This document shows positions 16,840-30,329 of a DNA stretch of 64,000 bases, one piece after another (the stretch's first letter is position 1; every line of letters begins with the position of its first letter). A program made the translations under genes and the position numbers. This stretch comes from Bordetella genomosp. 5 (lineage in GTDB: Bacteria > Pseudomonadota > Gammaproteobacteria > Burkholderiales > Burkholderiaceae_B). The notes under the pieces were generated by a model. It saw only the letters and a list, made by a program, of their open reading frames with translations, was not told where the DNA came from and made no database searches. The stretch is from NCBI RefSeq assembly GCF_002261475.1, contig NZ_NEVN01000002.1, forward strand, positions 186,001 to 250,000, read 5' to 3'.

Positions 16840-17708
16840 GCCGCGCTATCGGTGGCGCTGTCGCGGTAGACCCGCAGCCACAGGGCGCGGCGCGGATCGG
16901 CGCGAATGACCTCGATCTTCAGGCCATCGAACTCGGCGTGGTCGCCGCGGCGCGGGATCCGGCCGAGCTTGCCGCCCAGCCAGCCGCCGACGCTGTCGTA
17001 CTCGTCGTCGGGCAGGGTGGTGCCGAAGGTTTCGTTGAAGTGGCTGATCTCGGTGGACGCCAGCAGACGCCACTGATTGTCGCCCTCGGGGAAGATCGAT
17101 TCTTCTTCTTCCTCGTCGAACTCGTCTTCGATGTCGCCGACGATCTGCTCCAGCACGTCTTCCATGGTGACGAGGCCGGAGATGCCGCCGTGCTCGTCGA
17201 TGACGATGGCGATGTGATTGCGGCTCGCGCGAAACTCATGCAGCAGCACGTTGAGCCGCTTGACCTCGGGGATGAACACGGCGGGGCGGATCAGCGAGCG
17301 CACTTCGAGCTCGGGATCCTGCATCACGCGCAGCAGATCCTTGGCCAACAGGATGCCGAGGATGTTGTCGCGGTCGTTTTCGTAGACGGGGAAGCGTGAG
17401 TGAGCCGTTTCGACGACGGTGGCCAGCAGTTGCGGCAGGGGCACGCCGACGTCGAGCAGGTCCATGCGGGAGCGCGGCACCATGATGTCGGCGACGGTGC
17501 GCTCGGACACGGCCAGCGCACCCTTGAGCATGGTGTACGACTCTACGTCCAGGAGAGCGCGCTCGTGCGCGGCGTCGAGCACCGCTTTGATGCCTTCGCG
17601 GTCTTCGGGCTCACGCCGGACCAGCCTGAGCAGGCGGTCGAGCAGGGATTTGGTGGGTTTGGAGGAGCGAGCGCGGGGCGCTTCGGCAGCAGGATAAGGG
17701 TCGGACAT
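16836..17708 (-). CDS. corC: CorC/HlyC family CBS-domain protein
   Basis: A 290-residue cytoplasmic protein with two CBS motifs (about residues 65-190, including [20 protein letters not shown]) and a C-terminal CorC_HlyC domain. In E. coli the equivalent (ybeX/corC) neighbours ybeY and lnt and is linked to Mg/Co efflux and ribosome homeostasis. The acidic stretch [10 protein letters not shown] after the CBS pair is usual for the family. It overlaps lnt (ATGA). A 158-base gap separates it from ybeY upstream. Confidence 0.93.
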   Translation of the reverse strand: MSDPYPAAEAPRARSSKPTKSLLDRLLRLVRREPEDREGIKAVLDAAHERALLDVESYTMLKGALAVSERTVADIMVPRSRMDLLDVGVPLPQLLATVVETAHSRFPVYENDRDNILGILLAKDLLRVMQDPELEVRSLIRPAVFIPEVKRLNVLLHEFRASRNHIAIVIDEHGGISGLVTMEDVLEQIVGDIEDEFDEEEEESIFPEGDNQWRLLASTEISHFNETFGTTLPDDEYDSVGGWLGGKLGRIPRRGDHAEFDGLKIEVIRADPRRALWLRVYRDSATDSAA

Positions 17709-17866
17709 CGTCCAGATGGACTCGTTGCTAAAAGATCAGCATAACCCAAGTTGCAGACATAGTTGTAACGACGACGCGATCTGCCCCCGAACATGCCCGC
17801 AACGGCGCCGATCCGGCGGTGCCTGGACGCGATCCGCCGAACCGGTCCGTCCCCGGCCGGGCGGCG

Positions 17867-18343
17867 TTAGTCTTCGATGACGTAGGGGTCGGTGATGCCC
17901 ATGCGCGCGAGGATCTGCGCCTCGAGCGTTTCCATGCGGCGGGCGTCGCGGGCCTTGAGGTGGTCGTAGCCCAGCGCGTGCAGCACGCCATGAATGGTGA
18001 GGTGCGCGGCGCGGTCGGTGAAGGCTTTTTTCTGCTCGCGCGCCTCGCGGGCCAGCACCGGCACGCAGATCACGATGTCACCGCGGGCAACGCCCAGCGG
18101 ATCGACCCCGTATTCGAAGGTGAGCACGTTGGTCGCGTAGTCACGTCCGCGGAAATCGCGATTCAGACGCTTGCCCTCGGCCTGGCCGACCAGGCGGATC
18201 GAGAGCTCGGCGGCGTCGAAGGCGGTCAGGCCATCGGCCTGGGCGCCTTCGAGGGCGTAGCCCGCCCAGCGCCGCACACGGTGGCGCGCCAGACGGGGTT
18301 CGGCCACGGCGTACTGCACCGACAGGGAAAGCGTCGCGCTCAT
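17867..18343 (-). CDS. ybeY: endoribonuclease YbeY, rRNA maturation factor
   Basis: A 158-residue metalloprotein. The zinc-binding motif HGVLHALGYDH (three His) is complete, and the Arg in LNRDFRGRDYATNVLTF is conserved. YbeY takes part in 16S rRNA 3'-end processing and ribosome quality control. The start is the ATG at 18343, overlapping the phoH stop (ATGA). A longer in-frame extension upstream only reads phoH in another frame. Confidence 0.95.
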   Translation of the reverse strand: MSATLSLSVQYAVAEPRLARHRVRRWAGYALEGAQADGLTAFDAAELSIRLVGQAEGKRLNRDFRGRDYATNVLTFEYGVDPLGVARGDIVICVPVLAREAREQKKAFTDRAAHLTIHGVLHALGYDHLKARDARRMETLEAQILARMGITDPYVIED

Positions 18344-19380
18344 GGCCGGCCGTCTTCCTGTTCCGCCTTGTCGTAGGCGTCGACGATGCGCGCCACCAGC
18401 GGATGGCGCACCACGTCGCGGCTCGTGAAGCGCGTCATGGCGATGCCCTGCACGTCGTCGAGCACCTGCACGGCGTGCGCCAGCCCGCTCTGCTGGCCGC
18501 GCGGCAGGTCGACCTGCGAGGGGTCGCCCGTGATCACCGCCTTGCTGCCGAAGCCGATGCGGGTGAGGAACATCTTCATCTGCTCGGGCGTGGTGTTCTG
18601 CGCCTCGTCCAGGATGACGAAGGAGTGGTTCAGCGTGCGGCCGCGCATGTACGCCAGCGGGGCGATCTCGATGCTCTGCTTCTCGAACAGACGCTGCACG
18701 CGCTCGAAGCCCATCAGGTCGTAGAGCGCGTCGTAGAGCGGGCGCAGATAGGGGTCGACCTTCTGTGCCAGGTCGCCGGGCAGGAAGCCCAGGCGCTCGC
18801 CGGCCTCGACCGCCGGGCGCGTCAGCACCAGGCGCTGCACCGTGTCGCGCTCCATGGCGTCGATCGCGCAGGCGACGGCGAGCCAGGTCTTGCCGGTGCC
18901 GGCCGGGCCGACGCCGAACGTGATGTCGTGCTTGAGGATGTTGTTGAGGTAATCGCGCTGGCGCGGGGTGCGCGGGCGCAGATCGGTGCGGCGGGTGCGC
19001 AGCAGCACGCCGTTGCTTTCGTCGTCGACCGGCGGCAGCGGATCGAGCGCGCGCGGGTCGGCCGCGCGTTGCTCGGGGGCGGGCTCTTCCTGGCGACCCA
19101 CGCCGATCTCCACCAGCCCGAGCTGGATGTCGTCCACGCTCAGGGCGCGGTGCGTGGCCTGCTCGTAGAAGCGGCGCAGCGCGCGGCCGGCCAGCTCGGC
19201 GCGTTCGCCTTCGATCGTGACGCGTGCGCCCCGCCGATTGAGCGTGACGCCCATGCCGTCGGCGAGCTGACGCAGATTCTCGTCGAGCGGGCCGCACAGG
19301 TTGGACAGATGGATGTTGTCGCCGTCGAGGGTGACGACGACCGGCATGCCGCGCCGGCTCTTGCTGCGGGGTTGACTCAT
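18340..19380 (-). CDS. phoH: PhoH-like ATPase (YbeZ)
   Basis: A 346-residue cytoplasmic NTPase. Walker A is [13 protein letters not shown] and Walker B is [11 protein letters not shown]. The N-terminal ~110 residues resemble a KH-like nucleic-acid-binding region. It works with YbeY in RNA metabolism; the exact activity is not settled. Both ends overlap neighbours by four bases (miaB stop and ybeY start), so translation is coupled. Confidence 0.93.
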   Translation of the reverse strand: MSQPRSKSRRGMPVVVTLDGDNIHLSNLCGPLDENLRQLADGMGVTLNRRGARVTIEGERAELAGRALRRFYEQATHRALSVDDIQLGLVEIGVGRQEEPAPEQRAADPRALDPLPPVDDESNGVLLRTRRTDLRPRTPRQRDYLNNILKHDITFGVGPAGTGKTWLAVACAIDAMERDTVQRLVLTRPAVEAGERLGFLPGDLAQKVDPYLRPLYDALYDLMGFERVQRLFEKQSIEIAPLAYMRGRTLNHSFVILDEAQNTTPEQMKMFLTRIGFGSKAVITGDPSQVDLPRGQQSGLAHAVQVLDDVQGIAMTRFTSRDVVRHPLVARIVDAYDKAEQEDGRP

Positions 19381-20834
19381 GCGGCTCCCTGGAGATGGGG
19401 TTGCGTGGCCGAGAGGCGGCCGCGCAGCGAATTGGTATGGGCGTGCGTGATATCGACGTCGACCATGCGGCCGATCAGCGAGATCGGGCCGGGGAAGTTG
19501 ACGATGCGGTTGTTCTCGGTGCGCGCCATCAGCTCATTGACGTCGCGGCGCGAGGTGCCTTCGATCAGCACGCGCTGCGTGGTGCCGACCATGGCTTGCG
19601 CGATGGCGGCGGCCTGTTCGTTGATCAGGGCCTGCAGGCGTTGCAGGCGCTTGAGCTTGACGTCTGCCGGGGTGTCGTCGGTCAGGTCGGCCGCCGGCGT
19701 ACCGGGACGGCGCGAGTACACGAAGGAGAACGAGGTATCGAAGCCGACGTCGGCGATCAGCTTCATCGTCTTTTCGAAGTCTTCTTCGGTCTCCCCCGGG
19801 AAACCGACGATGAAGTCGGACGACAGGGTGAGGTTGGGGCGGGCGGCGCGCAGCTTGCGCACCACCGATTTGAACTCGAGCGCCGTGTAGCCGCGCTTCA
19901 TGGCGGCCAGCACGCGATCGCTGCCGGCCTGCACGGGCAGGTGCAGGAACGACACCAGCTTGGGCAGACGCGCATAGGCGTCGACCATGCGTTGGGTCAT
20001 TTCCTTGGGGTGCGAGGTTGTGTAGCGGATGCGTTCGATGCCGGGGATCTCGTGGACGTATTCGAGCAGCATGGCGAAATCGGCGATCTCGTCGGTGTCG
20101 CCCATGCGGCCACGATAGGCGTTGACGTTCTGGCCCAGCAGCGTCACTTCCTTCACGCCCTGGTCGGCCAGGTCGGCCACTTCGATCAGCACGTCGTCGA
20201 ACGGCCGCGAGACCTCGTCGCCCCGGGTATACGGCACGACGCAGAAGCTACAGTATTTGCTACAGCCTTCCATGATCGAGACGAACGCGGTCGCGCCTTC
20301 GACGCGCGGCGGCGGCATGGCGTCGAACTTTTCGATCTCGGGAAAGCTGATGTCGACCTGCGAGCGGCCTTCGCTGCGGCGGCGCCGGATCAGTTCGGGC
20401 AGACGGTGCAGCGTCTGCGGGCCGAACACCACGTCGACGTAGGGGGCACGCTTGACGATGGCCTCGCCTTCCTGGCTGGCGACGCAGCCGCCCACGCCGA
20501 TCACCAGATTGGGATTCAGGCGCTTGAGATGCTGGACGCGGCCCAGGTCAGAAAACACCTTTTCCTGCGCCTTTTCGCGCACCGAACAGGTGTTGAACAG
20601 GATCACATCCGCTTCTTCGGGATTGTCGGTGACTTCCAGGCCCTGGTCGGCACGCAGGACGTCGACCATCTTGTCGGAGTCGTACTCGTTCATCTGGCAG
20701 CCGAAGGTGCGGATGAAGAGCTTGCGGGCGCCGGCGGGGATATGCAGCGGCGTGGCCTGGTCAGCGGCCGGGGTGGAGGGGGCAGGCGAGGGGGCGGCGG
20801 CGGAGCCGTCGCGTTTCAGGGTCGTTTCTTGCAT
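19377..20834 (-). CDS. miaB: tRNA-2-methylthio-N6-dimethylallyladenosine synthase
   Basis: This 485-residue radical-SAM methylthiotransferase modifies A37 of tRNAs reading UNN codons. It has an N-terminal domain with [13 protein letters not shown], a radical-SAM cluster [15 protein letters not shown] and a C-terminal TRAM domain. The ATG at 20834 ([10 protein letters not shown]) was chosen; the longer frame adds 53 unrelated residues. The ~40 residues before IRTFGCQMN are Ala/Pro-rich. A putative minus-strand promoter, AAGACA-N16-TAAAAT, lies at 20929-20902. It is the first gene of the operon. Confidence 0.95.
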   Translation of the reverse strand: MQETTLKRDGSAAAPSPAPSTPAADQATPLHIPAGARKLFIRTFGCQMNEYDSDKMVDVLRADQGLEVTDNPEEADVILFNTCSVREKAQEKVFSDLGRVQHLKRLNPNLVIGVGGCVASQEGEAIVKRAPYVDVVFGPQTLHRLPELIRRRRSEGRSQVDISFPEIEKFDAMPPPRVEGATAFVSIMEGCSKYCSFCVVPYTRGDEVSRPFDDVLIEVADLADQGVKEVTLLGQNVNAYRGRMGDTDEIADFAMLLEYVHEIPGIERIRYTTSHPKEMTQRMVDAYARLPKLVSFLHLPVQAGSDRVLAAMKRGYTALEFKSVVRKLRAARPNLTLSSDFIVGFPGETEEDFEKTMKLIADVGFDTSFSFVYSRRPGTPAADLTDDTPADVKLKRLQRLQALINEQAAAIAQAMVGTTQRVLIEGTSRRDVNELMARTENNRIVNFPGPISLIGRMVDVDITHAHTNSLRGRLSATQPHLQGAA

Positions 20835-21129
20835 GGCGTGCGCCGTGACGGGTGTAGATCCCGGGGGCGTAAAATGGTGAAAGTCTTGGGGAGAACCCCG
20901 AATTTTAGCCTTTTCGCCGGGATTGTCTTGGAACGGCCGCTTTGCGCCGTTACCATAGCCGCCCGGAACGGTACCGTTCCCGCCGGGGGCCACTGCCCCG
21001 GCCGCGCCAGTCCCGGCCTACAGCCCGCCCCGCGGGCCCCACCGGAACCGGAGCCGGTGCCGTGCTTGCGCCGGGTCCGTCGCCCGGCATCGATTTCCCC
21101 GCCGGCCTGGCCGGTCGACTTCGCCTCGC

Positions 21130-21852
21130 ATGAACCTCATTCCTCCGCTTCCCACCCCGCCCCTGGCCGAGCCGCCGCGCATGCCCGCCTGGCGCGGTGG
21201 CCTGACCGTGTGCGTGGTGCTGGCCGCCATGGCCGCCAGCGCACACTGGATCGACCAGGACTTCACCCTCTGGATCCACGCGCACGTGAGCCCCGCCGTC
21301 AACGACACCTTCGAGTGGATCGGCGAGCTGGGCGATCCGGATGTGTATCTCGCGGCCGCGCTGGCCGCGTACGTGCTGTCGCTGATGGGCCTGCAGCGGG
21401 GCTGGAACTGCCCGGTGCGCTTCGGCTTCGATCGCATCGCGCGCGTGTGCGTGCTGCTGATGGCCACCATGGCGACCGGCGGCATCGTGACCTGGCTGCT
21501 CAAGCGCATCGTGGCGCGGGCCCGTCCCGAAGAGCTGCTGGACGACAAGTTCTATGGCCGCGGCGACCTGTTCGCCGGCGAGCCCTTCGATTCGTTCCCG
21601 TCCAGTCACACCCAGGCCGCCTTTGCCGTGGCCGCCGTCGTGGCGATCGTGGCGCCGCGCTGGCGCTGGCCGGTGTTTGCCGTGGCCAGCCTGGTGGCGG
21701 CCAGCCGGGTGGTCAATCGCGATCACTACCTGAGCGATGTCGTGGGTGGCGCAATGATCGCCATCGTCTGCGCCGCCTTGCTCGCGCCGCGCGTGCTGTC
21801 GGCGCGTTATCAGTGGCCCCTGCGGGCGCCGTGGCGCTGGCGCCGCGGCTGA
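21130..21852 (+). CDS. PAP2-superfamily membrane phosphatase
   Basis: A 240-residue integral membrane protein with about six helices. The three phosphatase motifs are present in order: KRIVARARPEE (KX6RP), FPSSHT (PSGH-like, with Ser in place of Gly) and SRVVNRDHYLSDV (SRX5HX3D). Enzymes of this type act on undecaprenyl pyrophosphate or phosphatidic/PG phosphates; the exact substrate is unknown. It is divergent from miaB and ends at a clear terminator. Confidence 0.9.
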   Translation: MNLIPPLPTPPLAEPPRMPAWRGGLTVCVVLAAMAASAHWIDQDFTLWIHAHVSPAVNDTFEWIGELGDPDVYLAAALAAYVLSLMGLQRGWNCPVRFGFDRIARVCVLLMATMATGGIVTWLLKRIVARARPEELLDDKFYGRGDLFAGEPFDSFPSSHTQAAFAVAAVVAIVAPRWRWPVFAVASLVAASRVVNRDHYLSDVVGGAMIAIVCAALLAPRVLSARYQWPLRAPWRWRRG

Positions 21853-21902
21853 GTCTGCGGCACGCGCCGAAGGCGCGCGCCCCGCGGGGCGATGCCCAAT
21901 GA

Positions 21903-21938
21903 AAAACCCCGGGACGGCGAGGCCGTACCCGGGGTTTT
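21903..21938. terminator. bidirectional intrinsic terminator
   Basis: An 11-bp inverted repeat AAAACCCCGGG / CCCGGGGTTTT lies between the converging PAP2 and secF genes. It can end transcripts from both strands. Confidence 0.88.
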
Positions 21939-21981
21939 CGTTTCTGGTGGCGCCGCCTCGTGGGCGGCGCGCCCGTCGGAC

Positions 21982-22917
21982 TCAGGCGGCTTCGACGCCG
22001 TCTTCGTCTTTCTTGACCGGCTTGACCAGGTCTTCACGCTTCACGCCCATCCACATCGCCAGCGCCGCGGCCACGAACACCGAGGAATAGATGCCGAACC
22101 AGATGCCGATGGTGAGGGCCAGGGCGAAGTAGTGCAGCGTGGGGCCGCCGAAGAACAGCATGGCCAGCACCATCATCTGGGTCGAGCCGTGGGTGATGAT
22201 CGTGCGCGAGATCGTCTGCGTGATGGCGCTGTCGATCACTTCGTGCACGCTGGCCTTGCGGTACTTGCGGAAGTTTTCGCGAATCCGGTCCATGATGACC
22301 ACGGACTCGTTGACCGAGTAGCCCAGCACCGCGAGCACGCCGGCCAGCACGGCGAGCGAGAACTCCCACTGGAAGAACGCGAAGAAGCCCAGGATGATCA
22401 CCACGTCGTGGAGGTTGGCGATCACGCCGGCGACGGCGAACTTCCATTCGAAGCGGATGCCCAGATAGGCCATGATGCCGATCACCACGACGAGCAGCGC
22501 CATCATGCCGTTGTGCAGCAGCTCCTGGCCCACCTGCGGGCCCACGAACTCCACGCGGCGCAGTTGCACCGAGTCGTCGGCCGCCTTGAGCGAGGCCATC
22601 ACGGTCTCGCTCTGCGTGGCCGAGGTCTGACCCTCGGCCAGCGGCAGGCGGATCATGACGTCGCGCGAGGTGCCGAAGTTCTGCACCTGGAAATCGGTGT
22701 AGCCGAGCTTGGACACGGCGCCGCGCACCTGATCGAGCTGCGCGGTCTGCGCGTAGTTGACTTCCATGACCGTGCCGCCGGTGAATTCGATCGACAGGTG
22801 GAAGCCGCGCGTGACGATGAAGAACACCGCGGCCACGAAGGTCAGCAGGCTGATGATGTTCAGCACCAGCGCGTTGCGCATGAACGGGATGGTGCGATGA
22901 ATCCGGAAAAATTCCAT
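21982..22917 (-). CDS. secF: protein translocase subunit SecF
   Basis: A 311-residue inner-membrane protein with six predicted helices and a periplasmic loop after the first. The motifs GFHLSIEFTGGTVMEVN and YSVNESVVIMDRIREN (D-x-x-x-R region) are typical of SecF. With SecD it uses the proton gradient to help late protein export. It is 54 bases downstream of secD. Confidence 0.96.
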   Translation of the reverse strand: MEFFRIHRTIPFMRNALVLNIISLLTFVAAVFFIVTRGFHLSIEFTGGTVMEVNYAQTAQLDQVRGAVSKLGYTDFQVQNFGTSRDVMIRLPLAEGQTSATQSETVMASLKAADDSVQLRRVEFVGPQVGQELLHNGMMALLVVVIGIMAYLGIRFEWKFAVAGVIANLHDVVIILGFFAFFQWEFSLAVLAGVLAVLGYSVNESVVIMDRIRENFRKYRKASVHEVIDSAITQTISRTIITHGSTQMMVLAMLFFGGPTLHYFALALTIGIWFGIYSSVFVAAALAMWMGVKREDLVKPVKKDEDGVEAA

Positions 22918-22971
22918 GTTACGCCTTGCAGGTAGCCCGGAAGGGCGGCGTTGTCAGCCGCCCATGCCGGT

Positions 22972-24858
22972 TCAGTTTGCCTTGTTGGTGGGTTTCCACA
23001 CGGTGCCGATCGAGATGTTCGTGAGCTTTTTCTGACGGCCATACCAGAGGTTGGCCAGCGCGCGCACGCCCACCACCGACGAGAACATCGAGGTGACGAT
23101 ACCCAGGCAGTGCACCACCGCGAAGCCCCGGATCGGACCCGAGCCGAAGGCCAGCAGTGCCAGGCCCACGATCAGCGTGGTCAGGTTGGAGTCGAGAATG
23201 GTGCCCCAGGCGCGTTCGAAGCCGTGATGGATTGCCTGCTGCGGGGTGGCCCCGTTGCGCAATTCTTCGCGGATCCGTTCGTTGATCAGCACGTTCGAGT
23301 CGATGGCCATGCCCAGCGTGAGCGCGATAGCCGCGATCCCGGGGAGTGTCAGCGTGGCCTGCAGCATCGACAGCAGGGCCAGCAGCAGCAACACGTTGAA
23401 GGTCAGGCCGATCGTGGAGAACACGCCGAACAGGTGGTAGTAGATGATGATGAAGACCGCGATCGCCAGGAAGCCGTACAGGGTCGAGTAGAAGCCCTTG
23501 GCGATGTTGTCGGCGCCGAGGCTCGGGCCGATGGTGCGCTCTTCGATGATCGACATCGGGGCAGCCAGCGCGCCAGCGCGCAGCAGCAGCGCGGTGTCGG
23601 CGGCTTCTTCGGGGCTCATGGAGCCCGAGATCTGCACCTGACCGCCGGCGATTTCCGAACGGATCACCGGCGCCGTCACCACTTCACCCTTGCCGTTTTC
23701 GAACAACAGAATCGCCATGCGGCGGCCGATGTTGTCGCGGGTCACGTCGCGGAAGATGCGCGCGCCCTTGGTGTCGAGCGTCAGGTGGACGGCGGCCTGC
23801 TGGGTCTGGGAGTCGCGGCCGGGTTGGGCGTCCTGGAGATTCTCACCGGTCAGGATGACCTGACGGCGCACCAGCAGCGGACGACCGTCGCGGTCGGTGT
23901 AACGCTCCAGACCGAACGGCACCGAGCCCGAGGCCAGCGCGCTCTGGGCGCCCGGCGAGTCGTCGACCATGCGGATTTCGAGCGTGGCGGTGCGGCCCAG
24001 CAGTTCCTTGGCCTTGGCCACGTCCTGCACGCCGGGCAGTTGCACGATGATGCGGTCGTTGCCCTGTTGCTGGATCACGGGTTCGGCGACGCCGAGTTCG
24101 TTGATCCGGTTGTGCAGGGTGTTGATGTTCTGCTTGAGCGCGGTGTCCTGCACGCGGGTGATGGCGGTCGGGCTCAGCTCGCCGACCAGGGCCGGACGGC
24201 CACCGTTGTCGGTTTCGACGAACTGCAGATCGGCCATGCGGTTGCGCAGGGCGTCGCGGGCGCGGTCGCGCTGCTCGGCATTGGCAAACGTGGCCTGCAC
24301 GGCCATGCCGGTACGCTCGACGTTGGCGACCTCGACCTTCTGGTCGCGCAGGGTCGCGCGCACGTCGGTGGCAAGCGAGTCGTAGCGGGCGGTCAGGGCG
24401 CCCTGCATGTCGACCTGCAGCAGGAAGTGCACGCCGCCGCGCAGGTCCAGACCGAGGTACATGGGCTTGGGCTCGAACCAGCCCAGCGTGCGCATCCAGG
24501 GCGGCGACGCGGGCAGCAGGTTCAGGGCCACGGTGTAGTGGGGGTCGCCCGCGACGGTGTTCAGGGTGCGATCGAGGAGGTCACGCGCCTGAAGCTGGAT
24601 GTCGGTGGAGGCAAAGCGGGCCCGGACGGTGCCGAGCGTGCCGTTGAGCTCGTAATAGACGCTCGTGGCCGGGATTTTGGCGTCGTTCAGGATCTGCTCG
24701 ACGCGTTCCAGCATTGCGGGTTCCACCTTGATGGTGGCCTTGGCGCTGGAGATCTGTACGGCAGGGGATTCGCCGTAGAAATTGGGCAGGGTATAGAGCA
24801 GGCCGATGACGACCGCAACCAGGACCGTGATGTACTTCCAGAGGGGATAGCGGTTCAT
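22972..24858 (-). CDS. secD: protein translocase subunit SecD
   Basis: A 628-residue membrane protein with a large first periplasmic domain between helix 1 and five C-terminal helices. Seen here are GLDLRGGVHFLLQVD at the start of P1 and the conserved GMAIDSNVLINERIREEL segment in the membrane domain. It pairs with SecF and YajC. A hairpin without a T run (24892-24915) lies between yajC and secD. Confidence 0.97.
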   Translation of the reverse strand: MNRYPLWKYITVLVAVVIGLLYTLPNFYGESPAVQISSAKATIKVEPAMLERVEQILNDAKIPATSVYYELNGTLGTVRARFASTDIQLQARDLLDRTLNTVAGDPHYTVALNLLPASPPWMRTLGWFEPKPMYLGLDLRGGVHFLLQVDMQGALTARYDSLATDVRATLRDQKVEVANVERTGMAVQATFANAEQRDRARDALRNRMADLQFVETDNGGRPALVGELSPTAITRVQDTALKQNINTLHNRINELGVAEPVIQQQGNDRIIVQLPGVQDVAKAKELLGRTATLEIRMVDDSPGAQSALASGSVPFGLERYTDRDGRPLLVRRQVILTGENLQDAQPGRDSQTQQAAVHLTLDTKGARIFRDVTRDNIGRRMAILLFENGKGEVVTAPVIRSEIAGGQVQISGSMSPEEAADTALLLRAGALAAPMSIIEERTIGPSLGADNIAKGFYSTLYGFLAIAVFIIIYYHLFGVFSTIGLTFNVLLLLALLSMLQATLTLPGIAAIALTLGMAIDSNVLINERIREELRNGATPQQAIHHGFERAWGTILDSNLTTLIVGLALLAFGSGPIRGFAVVHCLGIVTSMFSSVVGVRALANLWYGRQKKLTNISIGTVWKPTNKAN

Positions 24859-24925
24859 TGCCGGCTACTTATCAAGGGGTGGAGCGGAACAAGGCCCCGC
24901 ACGAAGGCGGGGCCTGATCTGACGA

Positions 24926-25264
24926 TTACAGGGCCTTGATGGTTCCCTTGGGCAGCACGGTCGTGACCGAGGCCTTTTGCAGCGTGATTTCGACGGGCTT
25001 TTCGGCCAGGTCGGCGACTTCGACGGTGATGTAGCTGTCGGTGACCTTGGAGACCTTGCCCAGGATGCCGCCGGCGGTGACGACTTCGTCGCCCTTGGCC
25101 AGTGCGGCGACCATGTTGCGGTGTTCTTTCTGGCGCTTCATCTGCGGACGGATCATCAGGAAATAGAGGATCACGAACATCAGGATGATGGGCAGCATGC
25201 CCATCAGCGCATTGCCTTCGGCGGCTTGTGCCAGGACGATGCCGGCGGTGTCGATAGCAGACAT
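24926..25264 (-). CDS. yajC: Sec translocon accessory subunit YajC
   Basis: A 112-residue single-span protein with a helix at about residues 18-40 (GMLPIILMFVILYFLMI) followed by RPQMKRQKEH and a small beta domain. It is part of SecDF-YajC. It is the first gene of the sec group here, after a 232-base gap from tgt, with an AGGAGT site just before the ATG. Confidence 0.95.
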   Translation of the reverse strand: MSAIDTAGIVLAQAAEGNALMGMLPIILMFVILYFLMIRPQMKRQKEHRNMVAALAKGDEVVTAGGILGKVSKVTDSYITVEVADLAEKPVEITLQKASVTTVLPKGTIKAL

Positions 25265-25496
25265 GGAATGACTCCTAGGTTATTCAGTTGTGTATGTCGT
25301 AATGTTGTTCTGTCCCTAGCCCCCGCGCGAGCCATGGGTAGGGCAAGCCGGCTATTGTAGCGAGGTTGTGCGGCGCGCACCCCGGGCCGCTCCCGCCGGC
25401 CGATCGGCCGGGCGGGCCCGCCCGGGGTATGCGCCCGGCAGGGGCCCGTCGCACGGGTGCGGTGTCAGGGTTTACGCCTAGCGCCGGGCGTGGCGG

Positions 25497-27694
<2,198 letters not shown>

Positions 27695-27948
27695 AGCGGA
27701 AAACTCGATAGGGGCACGGCGATGCGCGCGCCGGGGCCGGGCTGCGCGGGGTCGGGGAAGGCCCGCGGCCAGGCGGCCCGGGGCGGTCCCGGACAGGCCG
27801 AGCCGACACAACCGGCCATTGTAGCCCGGCGCGCGGCCGTGCCATGGCGCCAACAGCGTGCGCCCGGAATGCTTGCCCGGCCGACTCGGGGTCGTGGCGT
27901 TTCGGTATGCTTTCGGCTTCAACCGCAAAGTGATGTAACGGGTGGGGC

Positions 27949-29454
27949 ATGGCACAAGGGCAAGGCACGCAGATACAGGGGCAAGACAGCCACCGGAGCC
28001 GCGCGGGCGCGGGCCGGCGGCGGGCCACGCGGCTGGGGCAATGGATCGTGGCCGCGATCGTGAGTTGCTGCGGTGTCGCGGTGGCGCAGCCCACGCCGCA
28101 GGCCGGCATGCCCGCCAAGCTGGCAACCGCCTGGCGCAACGCCAAGCTGCCCGATGACGCCCTGTCGGTGGTGGTGCAGGAGATCAACGGCCCGCGCCTG
28201 CTGGCCGTCAATGCTAAAACGCCGCGCAATCCGGCCTCGGTGATGAAGCTGGTCACCACCTGGGCCGCGCTGTCCGAACTCGGACCCAACTACGTCTGGC
28301 GCACGGAGTTTCTGACGGGCCCGGGCAACCGGCCCGATGCCCACGGCGCGCTGCAAGGCCCCCTGTACCTGCGGGCCAGCGGCGATCCGCAGTTCCTGTT
28401 GCAGGACATGTGGACCCTGCTGCGCGAGCTGCGCCTGCGCGGCGTCAAACAGATCAACGACCTGGTGATCGACCGCAGCATTTTCGGTCAGGTCGCCATC
28501 GACCCGGGCGCCTTCGACGGTGCCCCGGACCGCGCCTACAATGCCAGCCCCGATGCGCTGATGGTGGGCTTCGGCGCCGTGCGGCTGTTGTTCACGCCGG
28601 ACCCGCTGGCCAATAAATGGCTGCCGGTGATCGACCCGCCGGTGCCCGGCCTGCGCCTGGAAGGGCAGGTGGAATGGAGCGACGTGCGTTGCCCCGGACC
28701 GCCGGTTGTCACGACCGAGCCGGTGGTCACGCAGCAGGGCATGAGCCTGCGGCTGGCCGGCAAGGTGGCGGGTTCCTGCGGCGAATTCAGCCTGTACCGA
28801 CTGGCGCTGTCGCAACAGGATTACGCCGACGCCGTGCTGCGCATGCTCTGGCGCGAGCTGGGCGGCACGTTCAAGGGCACGGTTCGTACCGGCATGGTGC
28901 CGCCGGATGCCATGCCGCTGGCCAGCCACGAGTCGCCCACGCTGGGCGAGGCGATCCGCGTCATCAACAAGCGCAGCAATAACGTGATGGCGCGCACGGT
29001 GCTGCTCACGCTGGGCGCCGAGCGCGGCCGCCGGCCGGCCACCGTGGCCTCGAGCGAGGCCGTCGCCAAGCAGATCCTGCAGGAGCAGGGTCTGGTGATG
29101 CCCGAGCTGGTGATCGATAACGGCGCCGGCCTGTCGCGCGACGCGCGGGTGTCGGCCGACAGTCTGGCCTCGATGCTCACGCTGGCCTGGCAATCGCCGG
29201 TCATGCCCGAGTTCATCGCGTCCATGGCGATCGCCGGGGTCGACGGCACGGTGCGCCGCCGCCTCAAGGGCAACGGCGCGGCCGGCATGGCGCATCTGAA
29301 GACCGGCTCGCTGCGCGATGTGCGGGCCATCGCGGGCTACGTGCTGGGCGCGAGCGGCAAGCGCTATGTGGTGGTCAGCATCGTCAATCACGACAACGCG
29401 GCCGCCGTGCGGGCCTTCGACGATGCGCTGGTGGCTTGGCTGGCCGAGCAATGA
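27949..29454 (+). CDS. dacB: D-alanyl-D-alanine carboxypeptidase/endopeptidase (PBP4-like)
   Basis: A 501-residue periplasmic penicillin-binding protein. A long basic N region is followed by a signal sequence ([15 protein letters not shown]). The active-site motifs are SVMK (Ser97-Lys100), SNN (Ser343-Asn345) and KTG (451-453). The insert between the first two motifs is typical of PBP4. It trims and cleaves peptidoglycan cross-links. The actual start could be a little further in. It is divergent from queA. Confidence 0.93.
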   Translation: MAQGQGTQIQGQDSHRSRAGAGRRRATRLGQWIVAAIVSCCGVAVAQPTPQAGMPAKLATAWRNAKLPDDALSVVVQEINGPRLLAVNAKTPRNPASVMKLVTTWAALSELGPNYVWRTEFLTGPGNRPDAHGALQGPLYLRASGDPQFLLQDMWTLLRELRLRGVKQINDLVIDRSIFGQVAIDPGAFDGAPDRAYNASPDALMVGFGAVRLLFTPDPLANKWLPVIDPPVPGLRLEGQVEWSDVRCPGPPVVTTEPVVTQQGMSLRLAGKVAGSCGEFSLYRLALSQQDYADAVLRMLWRELGGTFKGTVRTGMVPPDAMPLASHESPTLGEAIRVINKRSNNVMARTVLLTLGAERGRRPATVASSEAVAKQILQEQGLVMPELVIDNGAGLSRDARVSADSLASMLTLAWQSPVMPEFIASMAIAGVDGTVRRRLKGNGAAGMAHLKTGSLRDVRAIAGYVLGASGKRYVVVSIVNHDNAAAVRAFDDALVAWLAEQ

Positions 29455-29557
29455 ATCGGCCATGCCGGGGCGCGCCGGCCGCAATCGGATTACGATAGCG
29501 CCAGGCGCGGTATGACCGCGCAAGAATTACTGAGTCTATTTACTGGAGATACCGGAC

Positions 29558-30196
29558 ATGCCCGTGCATGAAATCCGCCATCCGCTGATCCGCCACAAGC
29601 TCGGCATCATGCGTCGTGCCGATCTGAGCACCAAGAGCTTCCGCGAGCTGTCGCAGGAAGTGGCGGCCTTGCTGACCTATGAAGCGTCCAAAGACCTGCC
29701 GCTCGCGCCGGCCCAGGTCGAAGGCTGGTGCGGCACCGTCGACGTCGAGAAAATCGCCGGCAAGAAAGTCACCGTGGTGCCCATTCTGCGGGCCGGCATC
29801 GGCATGCTCGACGGCGTGCTGAGCCTGATCCCGGGCGCCAAGGTGAGCGTGGTGGGCCTGGCCCGCAACGAGGAAACCCTCGAAGCCCAGACCTACCTCG
29901 AGCGTCTGGTCGGCGAGCTCGATCAGCGCCTGGCGCTCATCGTCGATCCGATGCTGGCCACCGGCGGCTCGCTCGTCGCGACCATCGACATGCTCAAGCG
30001 CGCCGGCGCCCGCGAAATCCGCGCGCTCACGCTCGTGGCCGCGCCCGAAGGCGTGAAGGCCGTGCTCGACCGTCACCCCGACGTGCACATCTACACCGCC
30101 TCGATCGACCAGGGCCTGAACGAGCATGGCTACATCATGCCGGGCCTGGGCGACGCCGGCGACCGCATCTTCGGCACCAAGCAAAAAGTCGAATAA
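29558..30196 (+). CDS. upp: uracil phosphoribosyltransferase
   Basis: A 212-residue pyrimidine-salvage enzyme that makes UMP from uracil and PRPP. The PRPP loop DPMLATGGS and the uracil-binding C-terminal segment [16 protein letters not shown] are both present. TGGAG precedes the ATG. It ends at a strong terminator. Confidence 0.97.
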   Translation: MPVHEIRHPLIRHKLGIMRRADLSTKSFRELSQEVAALLTYEASKDLPLAPAQVEGWCGTVDVEKIAGKKVTVVPILRAGIGMLDGVLSLIPGAKVSVVGLARNEETLEAQTYLERLVGELDQRLALIVDPMLATGGSLVATIDMLKRAGAREIRALTLVAAPEGVKAVLDRHPDVHIYTASIDQGLNEHGYIMPGLGDAGDRIFGTKQKVE

Positions 30197-30253
30197 GCGG
30201 CGCTCGCGCATCGGCGCGCCGTCCCGGCGACGGCCATGATCGCAGCCCCCAAA

Positions 30254-30281
30254 CCCTCCCGCTCGCGCGGGAGGGTTTTTT
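30254..30281 (+). terminator. intrinsic terminator after upp
   Basis: Stem CCCTCCCGC / GCGGGAGGG with a TCGC loop, followed by TTTTTT. cysG converges from the other side. Confidence 0.92.
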
Positions 30282-30329
30282 ATTGGGCAGGACAAACGCG
30301 TCTCGCTGTCAGCCGGCAGGCGCGGGCGC